Shown here in pieces: positions 25,567-33,910 of a DNA stretch of 64,000 nucleotides (position 1 is the first letter of the stretch; every line of letters begins with the position of its first letter). The stretch comes from Bacillota bacterium. Its GTDB lineage: Bacteria > Bacillota > Clostridia > Christensenellales > UMGS416. The notes beneath the pieces were generated by a model that saw only the letters and a program-made list of their open reading frames with translations, was not told where the DNA came from and did not search any database. The stretch spans positions 1 through 64,000 of the forward strand of contig JAEYRH010000014.1 in the NCBI GenBank assembly GCA_023435705.1, given 5' to 3'. The translations under genes were made by a program, and so were the position numbers.

Positions 25567-26004
25567 TTAACCATTCCAGTTAACCCAGGATATTCCTTCT
25601 GATTCTACTCCCACAGCTGGCCTCCAACTATCGGTCACCCCTCTTGTTTTACACTTTGGACATAAAAAGGTTTCTGTGTCCTTATCGACGTGTAAATGTA
25701 TTTCATTCCCATCTGCATCAAGACATAGGGAGCAAAAGAGCTCGCTAGTACCATTGAGAATATAGTACGATGAATTGTTCGATAAATGATACGCCTCTTT
25801 CCTTTTTCTCTTTTCATTAATTGCATTTATAGTACGCCGTAGTTCTGCATTCTCCGACATTAACTCTTGGAGTTTTTCATCCAGCTTTTCTTTCTTGTCA
25901 ATTTTTCTATCTGCGTGTTTTGACAAGCGTGATAAGAGATAACCTAAAACTCCACCGATTATTGTTGTAACTATCGATATCATAACCGTAATCCATATCT
26001 CCAT
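25567..26004 (-). CDS. Hypothetical membrane-anchored coiled-coil protein with zinc ribbon
   Basis: A 145-residue protein. It has one N-terminal membrane helix (ITVMISIVTTIIGGVLGYLLSRL), a charged coiled coil (about residues 30-70, KIDKKEKLDEKLQELMSENAELRR) and a C-terminal zinc-ribbon-like pair, CSLC and CPKC, separated by about 22 residues. AGGAGGTAATCTG precedes the ATG. It is AT-rich compared with asnA and comM on either side and lies between the decayed and intact comM starts, so it probably arrived by insertion. I do not recognise a family. Confidence 0.65.
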   Translation of the reverse strand: MEIWITVMISIVTTIIGGVLGYLLSRLSKHADRKIDKKEKLDEKLQELMSENAELRRTINAINEKRKRKEAYHLSNNSSYYILNGTSELFCSLCLDADGNEIHLHVDKDTETFLCPKCKTRGVTDSWRPAVGVESEGISWVNWNG

Positions 26005-26209
26005 CAGATTACCTCCTTTTTGTTTATATTATAACATAATAAGGGTATATAGATTGGGTCGAAGTTGATTTCTTTAGTAGGAAGGAAACGCGGTACTCTG
26101 CTTAAGAACAATTTAGTTGCGTCTACTTATTGCTTCGGAACAGCATTATTGTTTGAACTTATTCCCAAAATAGTATAAAATTCGTTATATCCTACATATT
26201 GAGGTTCAT

Positions 26210-27751
26210 ATGCTCTCACGAGTTCTCAGCATGGGCCTGATGGGCATTGACGGTTACCCGGTTACCGTGGAGGCGGACATCTCTTTCGGCATGCCGCTGT
26301 TTGAGATCGTCGGCCTGCCTGATGCCGCCGTGAAGGAAAGCCGCGAGCGCGTGCACTCCGCCATCAAGAACTCCGGCATGGATTTCCCCACCGAGCGCAC
26401 GGTGCTAAACATGGCCCCGGCCGATGTGCGCAAGGAGGGCCCCATCTACGATCTGCCAATCGCGCTGGGCTTGCTGGCCGCATCGGGGCAGGTGCGGGCA
26501 AAGAGCCTGGAAGGCATGATGTTTCTGGGTGAGCTGGGCTTGAATGGCGAGGTGCGCGGCATCCGAGGCGCGCTGCCAATGGTGCTGGCCGCCCGTGACG
26601 CTGGCATTAAGCGAGCCGCCCTGCCGCAGGAGAACGCCGTGGAAGGCGCTTGTGTGGAGGGCGTGCAGATCCTGCCGGTGAAGTCACTGCGGGAGTTGGT
26701 GCAATGCCTGAATAGCCCGGCTACGATGCAGTTTCTGCCCCACGCACCGTGGGCTGCCGAGGAAACCCAACCAGAGTTTGACAGCGATGACATCAGCCGC
26801 ATCAAGGGCCAGCATGGCGCCAAACGGGCGCTGGAGGTGGCTGCTGCTGGATCACATAATCTCATGATGATTGGCCCTCCCGGCTCCGGCAAGTCGATGA
26901 TGGCCCGCACGATCCCCACGATCATGCCGGACCTCACCTTTGAGGAGGCCATTGAGGTCACCAAGCTCTATAGCATCAACGGCGAGTTGGACCGCAGCAG
27001 CGGCATCATCCGAAAACGCCAGGTGCGCACACCCCATCACACGGCGACCACGGTATCGCTAGCCGGCGGCGGCAACCCGGTGCACCCCGGCGACATCAGC
27101 ATGGCCCATTGTGGCGTGCTTTTCATGGACGAGCTGCCGGAGTTCAACCGCAACGCTCTGGAGGTGCTGCGCCAGCCCTTGGAGGATGGCAAGATCACGA
27201 TCGCCCGCGCCACCGGGAGCTTCCAATTCCCGGCCAGGTTCATGCTGGTGGCGGCAATGAACCCCTGCCCCTGCGGCTATTACGGCAGCAAAGTGCGGGA
27301 GTGCCGCTGCACGCAGAACCAGATCACCAACTATTTGGGGCGCATTTCCGGCCCACTGCTCGATCGCATGGACATTCAGGTGGAGGTGGGCGCTGTGGAA
27401 TACAGCCAGCTCACCGGCAAATCCGGCGGAGAGCCGTCCAGCGTGGTTCGTAAACGGGTGAACAACGCCCGGCAGATACAGGCGGAGCGCTTCTGCGGGC
27501 AGGGGATGCTCACCAACGCCGGCATGGGGCCGATGCAGCTGGAGGAGCACTGCAAGCTGGATGCGGCAGGGCATGCGATGATGGAGAAGACGTTCAAGGC
27601 GTATGGTTTAAGTGCCAGAGCATTTACGAGGATTTTGAAGGTGGCCAGGACGATTGCCGATCTGGAGGGTGCGGAGAGCATTTCGGACAGGCATCTTGCT
27701 GAGGCGATACAGTACAGAGTGTTGGATAGGAAGTATTGGGGGCAGGGGTGA
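26210..27751 (+). CDS. comM: YifB/ComM family Mg-chelatase-like AAA+ ATPase
   Basis: A hexameric helicase that promotes branch migration during natural transformation in Gram-negative bacteria; the role in Bacillota is less clear. The protein of 513 residues has an N-terminal ChlI-like domain (PVTVEADISFGMPLFEIVGLPDAAVKESRERV), a Walker A GPPGSGKSM at about 222-230, a Walker B GVLFMDELPEFNR, sensor residues in the CPCGYYG zinc-type motif followed by CRCTQNQI, and a C-terminal Mg_chelatase_C domain (ARAFTRILKVARTIADLEGAE). A degraded duplicate of its start lies 700 bp upstream. GC content is typical of the backbone. Confidence 0.95.
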   Translation: MLSRVLSMGLMGIDGYPVTVEADISFGMPLFEIVGLPDAAVKESRERVHSAIKNSGMDFPTERTVLNMAPADVRKEGPIYDLPIALGLLAASGQVRAKSLEGMMFLGELGLNGEVRGIRGALPMVLAARDAGIKRAALPQENAVEGACVEGVQILPVKSLRELVQCLNSPATMQFLPHAPWAAEETQPEFDSDDISRIKGQHGAKRALEVAAAGSHNLMMIGPPGSGKSMMARTIPTIMPDLTFEEAIEVTKLYSINGELDRSSGIIRKRQVRTPHHTATTVSLAGGGNPVHPGDISMAHCGVLFMDELPEFNRNALEVLRQPLEDGKITIARATGSFQFPARFMLVAAMNPCPCGYYGSKVRECRCTQNQITNYLGRISGPLLDRMDIQVEVGAVEYSQLTGKSGGEPSSVVRKRVNNARQIQAERFCGQGMLTNAGMGPMQLEEHCKLDAAGHAMMEKTFKAYGLSARAFTRILKVARTIADLEGAESISDRHLAEAIQYRVLDRKYWGQG

Positions 27752-27875
27752 GTGCTATTATTTGATCAAAAGATTATAGAACGACGCCAAGCGGACGCTG
27801 GAGGTGCAGCCGCCGGATGGTTGGTAAGCTCAGGTGAGGTGAGTTGCGGAAGTAATGAGGGATGGAAAACTCCAC

Positions 27876-28475
27876 TTATTCTTTATTGTAGCTATCAACT
27901 ACCAGTGTGCATAGCTCGATAATCAACGCAGAGACGTTGTTTAGCACAGAGGTGTACTTTGCAAACATTTCTGGCACAGTTGGTGAATTGAATGACATGT
28001 TGTGTTTGCTAAATCGGTGAATGTAGCTGATGTTTTCTGCCCAAATGTAGCGAACACCTGCATCAGAATCTAGGTTTTTGGCTGCTGTGCTATAACCTTT
28101 GATAATGGGAGTGAGCGTAAGGAATTGTGTTTGTAGAGCATCGTCTTTTGCTTCCACATAATGAAGCAGATTGTTTCTGTCGAATCTCAGAATATTGGTG
28201 TATTCCTCTTTTTCAAGCAGTTTCAAAATCTCATTAACCCTGTCGTTAGGCTGATACTCAAACACTTTGTATTGAGTAGCTTTGTCAATCAGGATTAATG
28301 CTTCACGTAGAAAAGAAGGTATCAGCTTCACAAAGAAATTGTTATCAAATTGATGATAGGTGTATTGGTTGCTTGCCATAAGGATTTTAGCGCAGCGAAT
28401 ATCATTACAGGCACGAGCAAAACAATACACCCAAGTTTCATATTCTTCTTTGGTGAGTTCATCAGTTTTGTTCAT
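27876..28475 (-). CDS. Hypothetical protein of an AT-rich two-gene unit
   Basis: A 199-residue product, mostly helical and without membrane segments. The start at MNKTDELTKEEYE has an AAGGGA site about 12 bases upstream and leaves a 14-bp gap after the preceding gene; an in-frame ATG 12 codons earlier would overlap it. Segments such as YETWVYCFARACNDIRCAKILM, FLREALILIDKA and LLHYVEAKDDALQ have the look of HEPN or AbiU2-like helical bundles, but no RxxxxH catalytic motif was found with confidence. Codon use is AT-rich, unlike comM upstream. The function is unknown. Confidence 0.6.
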   Translation of the reverse strand: MNKTDELTKEEYETWVYCFARACNDIRCAKILMASNQYTYHQFDNNFFVKLIPSFLREALILIDKATQYKVFEYQPNDRVNEILKLLEKEEYTNILRFDRNNLLHYVEAKDDALQTQFLTLTPIIKGYSTAAKNLDSDAGVRYIWAENISYIHRFSKHNMSFNSPTVPEMFAKYTSVLNNVSALIIELCTLVVDSYNKE

Positions 28476-28489
28476 TGCTATCAATCCCT

Positions 28490-28882
28490 TCACGCACACA
28501 AAGTTTGCCATTCTTGAAAATCAGTATGCTTTGTTAGCTTGTATTCAACTTCAAACAACGTCATTTGAATTCGGTGCATATCCTTACAGTTAATGGGTGC
28601 ATCAAAATATGCTGATGCTTCTTCTACTGCCCACTTGTATCTATCCTTCACAGGCAAATCAAAATGGGCTTCATTCCTTTGAAGTGCAATAAAGTGGGCA
28701 TCATCACGAATAGCGGTTTTGATGCTAGCATACTCATTGCGTACAAAATTCTTATCAATTCGCTTTTTATCGTTCAGATGAGAACTAATCATTTGGCTGA
28801 TGTCTTCAATACGTGTGAGGTAGTTGAGCATCCGTTTAGCAAGTTCCTGATTGCTGAGTTTCAACAAATCGGTATTTGTCAT
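28490..28882 (-). CDS. Hypothetical helical protein, partner of the AT-rich unit
   Basis: A 130-residue product that begins MTNTDLLKLSNQELAKRMLNYL after a strong GGAAGGTG site. It is helical and charged, with a basic stretch (NDKKRIDKNFVRNEY), and no recognisable catalytic motif. It is directly upstream of the 199-residue gene and surely cotranscribed. Two AT-rich helical proteins inserted between backbone genes could be a toxin-antitoxin or abortive-infection pair, but this rests on composition and layout only. Confidence 0.6.
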   Translation of the reverse strand: MTNTDLLKLSNQELAKRMLNYLTRIEDISQMISSHLNDKKRIDKNFVRNEYASIKTAIRDDAHFIALQRNEAHFDLPVKDRYKWAVEEASAYFDAPINCKDMHRIQMTLFEVEYKLTKHTDFQEWQTLCA

Positions 28883-29222
28883 GTGTTCACCTTCCTTGCA
28901 GAATTTTCTACATGAAATTCTATCACTTTATTGGTATAAGAACAACTATTGACTTCCGACACCTTGTATTGATGTATACCGCTCGGTAATAGGTGACAAA
29001 TGGGAGAATATTCAGAACTTGCCTGAAAGCACTTGGGGCATACCCGTAAGTAATTAGTGAGGGGGGGTAATTCAAAGCAGGGTGTAAAACACCATAAAGT
29101 AATAAGTGAAGGACAAAACTTGCAGAGCTGTTACGATAGCATTATAATCTGTATGTAGGGGCGGCTTACGAGCCGCCCGCCGCTATGTTATGAACAACAA
29201 CCGAAACGAAATGGAGAAATAT
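28883..29222. other. Intergenic region of 340 bp
   Basis: No gene was seen. It holds the fourth palindromic repeat, a TATAAT-like box (ATTATAATC at 29141-29149) that may serve the hydrolase gene, and two loosely similar stretches (GTAAGTAATTAGTGAGG and AAAGTAATAAGTGAAGG). Confidence 0.5.
29154..29181. repeat. GTAGGGGCGG-type palindromic repeat, copy 4
   Basis: TGTAGGGGCGGCT, three bases and AGCCGCCCGCC form a tight hairpin whose ends match copy 2 at 22824-22891. Confidence 0.7.
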
Positions 29223-29975
29223 ATGCGAAACCTCACCCTCAAATCCCAAACCCTCACCACCCAAGACGGCTTCCGCGCCTGGCAGCCCGTCTATGAAGAA
29301 ACCTGCCTGAACCCCTCCGAAACCGCCATCATCATCGTGGACATGTGGGACAGGCACTGGTCCCGCGGGGCGACGCTCCGCTGCGGCCTGCTGGCAGAGA
29401 AGATCAACCGGGTCGTGACAGTTGCCCGGGAAAAAGGCATTCTGATTGTCCACGCCCCGTCTGATACCATGGAGTTTTACAAAGATGCCGAAGCCCGGCA
29501 GCGCCTCTTTTCCGTGCCAATGCTGGAATACATCCCGGAGCCGGTCTCCGTCGAGGACTATCCTCTGCCGGTGGACGCATCCGATGATGGCAGTGACACC
29601 GCGGACGACGGATTTCCGCCGAACACTCAGGTCTGGTCACGGCAAACGGAGAAGATCCGTATTGACCATAGCCGCGATGTGATCTGCGGCGATGAGGGTG
29701 ACCAGCTCTTTTCTTACTTGAGCGCAAGGGGGATCAAGTTCCTCCTCTATATGGGCGTGCACACCAACCTGTGCGTGCTCCACCGCTCCTTTGGCATCAA
29801 GAGGATGCTCCGGCGCGGGATGAAAACGGCGCTGGCCCGCGACCTCACCGACGCCATGTATAACCCCGAGATGCCGCCATATGTCAGCCATGAGGAAGGC
29901 ACGCGGCTGATCGTGGAGTTTATTGAAAAGAAATACTGCCCAACAATTGAGTCGAGCCAACTTGTAGTGAACTGA
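29223..29975 (+). CDS. Isochorismatase-like cysteine hydrolase
   Basis: A 250-residue cytoplasmic hydrolase of the isochorismatase/nicotinamidase superfamily. AIIIVDMWDRH near residue 35 supplies the catalytic Asp. The nucleophilic Cys is in MGVHTNLCVLHRSFG; the second conserved region is GIKRMLRRGMKTALARDLTDAMYNP. The superfamily Lys normally found between these motifs is not obvious from sequence alone. The ATG is preceded by GGAGAAATAT. A 50-residue insert after the first strand region (EPVSVEDYPLPVDASDDGS) is unusual. The substrate is unknown. Confidence 0.8.
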   Translation: MRNLTLKSQTLTTQDGFRAWQPVYEETCLNPSETAIIIVDMWDRHWSRGATLRCGLLAEKINRVVTVAREKGILIVHAPSDTMEFYKDAEARQRLFSVPMLEYIPEPVSVEDYPLPVDASDDGSDTADDGFPPNTQVWSRQTEKIRIDHSRDVICGDEGDQLFSYLSARGIKFLLYMGVHTNLCVLHRSFGIKRMLRRGMKTALARDLTDAMYNPEMPPYVSHEEGTRLIVEFIEKKYCPTIESSQLVVN

Positions 29976-30144
29976 AAAGCCAGTTGCCATAAGCCACGCG
30001 CCATAATCAATAAGGCGCGTCGCGTTCGCTTGTCCCAGTCTTGGTTTCTATTGAAATTCAAACATGCAGTTCCGGAGCTTCTTTGTATCTCTGCGCATAT
30101 TAAGTATTAGGGCCCCAACGCCGGGATATGAATGGAGTGATTTT

Positions 30145-31224
30145 ATGTTTGGAAACGAGATCCATTACTTCACCTGCGGAAACACTGCCAAAGGGTTTAA
30201 AACTCTGCTGGACACCAACGTAGCCGGACTGGACAAGCTTTACATACTCCGAGGCGGCTTGGCCGCAGAGAAAACCGAGTGGATGAAACAAATCGGCGCG
30301 CTGTGGCAACAAAGCGGTCTGAATGTGGAATATCTGCACTGCGCGTTGGATCAGGACGCTTTGGACGGTGTGATTGCCCCCGATTTATCCTGCGGAGTCA
30401 TTAATGCTGAATTACCCCACACAATGGCTGCTGCCGGTGAAACCATTGACTGCGGTGCGATTAACGCACGGGAGTTGGACGAGCGACTGGACCGCGTGGG
30501 TCAGCTCTACCAGGTCATCGCCACCAATATGTCCGATGCGGTTGCATGCTTTGCGGCGGCGCTGCGCATCCACGATGATTGGGAGACCATCTACATATCC
30601 ACCATGGACAAAGCTGCCCACGGTAAAGCCACCGCCGAATTGATTCAAGACATTCTGTCAGACAAGGCGCGGCAAAAGGCAGCTGTGGTCAAGCACCGCT
30701 TTCTAGGCGGAGCAACGCCGGCCGGCCCAATGGACTGCATCCCCAGCCTGACCAAGGGGTTGCAGCGGCGGGTTTTCCTCAAAGGGCGTCCTGGCACAGG
30801 AAAGTCCACGCTGCTCAAGCAGCTGGCAGCAGCAGCGCAAAGCAAGGGCTTCGATACCGAAATATACCACTGCGGATTTGACCCGGACAGCCTCGACATG
30901 GTCATCCTGCGGGAGCTTGGCACTGCCGTGATCGATACCACCGCACCTCACGAGTATTTCCCCAGTGAGGAATCCGATGAGATCATTGACCTGTATGAGA
31001 AGATCATCACGCCCGGCACCGATGAAGCCAATGCTGACCGCCTGCAGGAGATCGCTGCCGCCTATAAAGCAAAGATCCATGAGGGCACTGCCCATCTGGC
31101 CAAAGTGAAAGCCGCACGGGACAGGCTGGAGGGAATCTATCGCAGCGCCATCTCTCCGCAGGACAGAGAAAAGGCCAGGGATATACTATTTTCATCGTGT
31201 ACCGGTTTGGTTGAGCCTGATTAA
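30145..31224 (+). CDS. PRK06851-type ATPase with two P-loop domains, the first degenerate
   Basis: A 359-residue protein with two similar halves. The C-terminal half has an intact Walker A, LKGRPGTGKSTLLKQL, at about 213-227. The corresponding site in the N-terminal half reads ILRGGLAAEKTEWMKQI, where the GK(S/T) lysine-threonine core is only loosely kept (EKTE). Both halves then continue with a similar strand pattern (VEYLHCALDQDALDGVI and TEIYHCGFDPDSLDMVI), clear evidence of internal duplication. These proteins are conserved in endospore-forming and related Bacillota, with no firm function. The start follows GGAGTG. It is monocistronic with a terminator. Confidence 0.8.
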   Translation: MFGNEIHYFTCGNTAKGFKTLLDTNVAGLDKLYILRGGLAAEKTEWMKQIGALWQQSGLNVEYLHCALDQDALDGVIAPDLSCGVINAELPHTMAAAGETIDCGAINARELDERLDRVGQLYQVIATNMSDAVACFAAALRIHDDWETIYISTMDKAAHGKATAELIQDILSDKARQKAAVVKHRFLGGATPAGPMDCIPSLTKGLQRRVFLKGRPGTGKSTLLKQLAAAAQSKGFDTEIYHCGFDPDSLDMVILRELGTAVIDTTAPHEYFPSEESDEIIDLYEKIITPGTDEANADRLQEIAAAYKAKIHEGTAHLAKVKAARDRLEGIYRSAISPQDREKARDILFSSCTGLVEPD

Positions 31225-31250
31225 GGGAATTTGACAAGTGAATAGAGTAA

Positions 31251-31280
31251 AAACCCCGGAAACAACAATTTCTGGGGTTT
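31251..31280 (+). terminator. Terminator after the PRK06851-type gene
   Basis: AAACCCC-GAAA and TTTC-GGGGTTT pair with a six-base loop, followed by CTTGC. The T-run is weak. It may mark the end of backbone DNA before the AT-rich region. Confidence 0.65.
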
Positions 31281-31373
31281 CTTGCGTCTGGATTACCCCA
31301 CTGATGCAATTAATCGATTAACAAAGATGTTTGAATTCGAACAGGGCTGCTTTTTCAAGCTCCATGACATTTT

Positions 31374-31700
31374 CTAGCAGCGCGGTGGTACACCAATTAT
31401 CTCCATTGTTTCTGGATCTACGTATACAATTACTGGCCCTAAGAGTGCATCGTGTGTACTTTGGAATTCTACACTATAGATTTCCTTTCCTAGATATTTG
31501 GGGTAAAATCGATCTAGACATATTACCTTATTAAGTGTTGCGTCCCTCCATGTGCCAATAATCTCGCTCCGATTCTGAAGAGAGAGTTTGGTCCATACTA
31601 CTTCTCTGATATCAGCTACCTTGCTTTGAAACGCTAATCCAAAACACGCTGTAGTTAATAAAATTACCAGGATAGGGAGAATCCTGATCCGTTTTTTCAT
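31374..31700 (-). CDS. Hypothetical exported or membrane-anchored protein
   Basis: A 108-residue product with an N-terminal signal or anchor (MKKRIRILPILVILLTTACFGLAF). LLTTAC resembles a lipobox but has Thr at -3, so lipidation is uncertain. The rest is a small mixed alpha/beta domain (EIIGTWRDATLNKVICLDRFYPKYLG) ending in PETMEIIGVPPRC. GAGAGGGG precedes the ATG. It is AT-rich and transcribed alone. I do not recognise a family. Confidence 0.55.
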   Translation of the reverse strand: MKKRIRILPILVILLTTACFGLAFQSKVADIREVVWTKLSLQNRSEIIGTWRDATLNKVICLDRFYPKYLGKEIYSVEFQSTHDALLGPVIVYVDPETMEIIGVPPRC

Positions 31701-32138
31701 TACTGATGCCCCTCTCGTGATTTGATGATATATTGAATCCTTTCAATCTATACTGGCATATGAGATTCTACGCGTGCCTATTCGGTTCTCAATATATTCA
31801 TCGAGTCAGCTTTATTAGTCTCAACCATGGCATTTTGCGTTTATTCACTTGGAACGAAAGAACTTGATCCTCCCAAATGTTTTACATGTCCTTATCATTT
31901 TTAATAATATACTTCTTAGAATGAAAAAGTAAACACATTGATATATTTTGATTTACGGAAATTCAAACCTAAGCCAGAAACCCCCTTTGTGGTAAACAAG
32001 GAAAATATTGTTTATTAAGATTAAATGTTTTATTATATTAATTGATTCATTATTTGATAGATGATCCGCTATCAAAAGATTGCCTGCCCTTATGCAAATA
32101 GACGAAGTGATTGAAAATGTAAAACAGGAGAAGAATCG
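31701..32138. other. AT-rich intergenic region of 438 bp
   Basis: No gene was seen. At 32053-32076 TTTGATAG and CTATCAAA form a perfect 8-bp inverted repeat with an 8-base spacer, about 60 bp before the VWA gene, a possible regulatory site. The composition is strongly AT-rich, consistent with imported DNA. Confidence 0.5.
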
Positions 32139-33830
32139 ATGAAGATTTTCAAAAACAATATTGTAAAATTGGTATTAATAGCCGTATTTGTTTTTGGGCT
32201 GATTTTTGGTATTGTTTCTATCACATCAAACTGGGGGAAAACGCAGGCCACAATTAGTACTGAACAAGCCTTAAAACGATTGAATTCCTTATATTCCAGG
32301 TTAAATGTCTATGAACTGACGCCAAAAATGGATCCTGAATTTATTGCCGATGAAAAGACTGCGTCGGTATTGCCGGACATTTCGGAATATCCTTTTGTTG
32401 TAAATCCAACAACGGATAACTTCATCACCATTTATTCCTCACCCGAAAAAGCAGGAGCTGATTACGAAAGCTGGCTTGTTGATGTTGCTAATAAATTCAA
32501 TCAAAGTGGTGTGCAAGTAAATGGCATGCCTGTTTCAGTTGGCGTCCGTTCTATTTCAAGCGGGCTAGCCGCTGATTTTATCTCGACAGGCAAATATACG
32601 CCGGATGTTCTAGCTCCATCTAGTGAACTATGGGCAGATATACTCGCGGATAAAGGCATTATAGTTAATTTGATTGAAAAACGCATTGCAGGGAATGTTG
32701 CTGGTGTTGTTTTGTCAAAGGAAAAGAACGAGGAGCTAATCAAAAAGTACGGAGCAGTTAATGGAAAAACCATAGTTGATGGTGTGATCAACAATGAGAT
32801 TAAGCTGGCATATTCTGATCCTTATGAAAGTTCAACTGGTTTGAACTTTTTATTAATGGTTCTTCAAAATTTTGACTCTACAAATCCAACCAGCCAAGCA
32901 GCAGTTTCACAGTTTCAAAAATTCCAACAAAATATTGCGTTTACCGCCTATAGCACAGCACAAATGAAAACATCTGCCAAAAGAGGAGCACTTGACGGCT
33001 TTTTGTCGGAGTATCAATCTTTTGTTAATTCGCCTGACTTGAAGAGTTCTTATGTGTTTATTCCTTTCGGCGTTCGTCACGACCAACCTATTTATGAAAT
33101 AGGTGAGTTGACAACGATTAAAAAGCAAATCACATCTAAGTTTGTTGAATATTGCAAAAATTCCGAGTCTCAAAAACTAGCGACTCAAAAGGGTTTTAAT
33201 GGCTTAAATGAGTATGCCTATACTCTGCCCAATCCGGATGGAGCAACAATATTGCAGGCGCAAGGCGTATGGAAAGATCAAAGAATAGGCGGAGGTGGTC
33301 TGACAGCCGTATTCGTCGCCGACGTTTCAGGCAGCATGGAGGGTTCGCCGCTTTTGAAATTGAAAGCAAGCTTAAATCAAGCCATAAATGTGATTGGATC
33401 GGATACCAATGTAGGTTTTGTCAGTTTCTCAGATGATGTAAGCATTGCGCTTCCAATCGCTAAGTTTGATAGCACACAGAAATCATACTTCTCAAATGCT
33501 GTAGGTAATTTGAGGTCAGGTGGCGCAACGGCAATGTTTGATGCAATTGTTGTTGCGGAAAAAATGCTGATGGAAGAAAAGGCAAAGAATCCCAATACAA
33601 AGTTGATGCTATTTGTATTAACTGACGGTGATTCAAATCGTGGTTTTGGATTTAAAGATATTAAGGATCTAACCCGCGGGATTAAAATTCCTATCTATAC
33701 GATAGGCTATAATGCAAAAATTGATATTTTGCAAGAACTATCAAACATCAATGAAGCAGCCACTATGAACGCGGATAACGACAATGTTATTTATAGGCTG
33801 GAAAGCTTGTTCAGCTCCCAGTTAAAGTAA
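32139..33830 (+). CDS. Membrane-anchored protein with solute-binding-like region and von Willebrand factor A domain
   Basis: A 563-residue protein with an N-terminal membrane anchor (VKLVLIAVFVFGLIFGIVSI). Residues about 80-370 resemble an ABC-type periplasmic binding fold (NFITIYSSPEKAGADYESWLVDVANKFNQ, FISTGKYTPDVLAPSSELWADIL). The VWA domain starts near 390 with the MIDAS motif DVSGSMEGS, then SGGATAMFDAI (MIDAS Thr) and VLTDGDSN (MIDAS Asp). It should therefore bind a metal-dependent protein partner outside the cell. GGAGAAGAATCG precedes the ATG. The next gene is a PotD-like lipoprotein 80 bp away, suggesting a joint extracellular role. No permease or ATPase is near. Confidence 0.8.
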   Translation: MKIFKNNIVKLVLIAVFVFGLIFGIVSITSNWGKTQATISTEQALKRLNSLYSRLNVYELTPKMDPEFIADEKTASVLPDISEYPFVVNPTTDNFITIYSSPEKAGADYESWLVDVANKFNQSGVQVNGMPVSVGVRSISSGLAADFISTGKYTPDVLAPSSELWADILADKGIIVNLIEKRIAGNVAGVVLSKEKNEELIKKYGAVNGKTIVDGVINNEIKLAYSDPYESSTGLNFLLMVLQNFDSTNPTSQAAVSQFQKFQQNIAFTAYSTAQMKTSAKRGALDGFLSEYQSFVNSPDLKSSYVFIPFGVRHDQPIYEIGELTTIKKQITSKFVEYCKNSESQKLATQKGFNGLNEYAYTLPNPDGATILQAQGVWKDQRIGGGGLTAVFVADVSGSMEGSPLLKLKASLNQAINVIGSDTNVGFVSFSDDVSIALPIAKFDSTQKSYFSNAVGNLRSGGATAMFDAIVVAEKMLMEEKAKNPNTKLMLFVLTDGDSNRGFGFKDIKDLTRGIKIPIYTIGYNAKIDILQELSNINEAATMNADNDNVIYRLESLFSSQLK

Positions 33831-33910
33831 TTCTCATCTTTGCAGCCGCAGGCGAGTGAGAAACAGAAAGATATGAATTGATGGACTAATTCAAAAGCAG
33901 GAGGAAATTC

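Noticed and set aside
27752..29222. CRISPR array or insertion-sequence ends in the AT-rich intergenic areas
   Set aside because: No regularly spaced direct repeats and no transposase or terminal inverted repeats were seen anywhere in the window.
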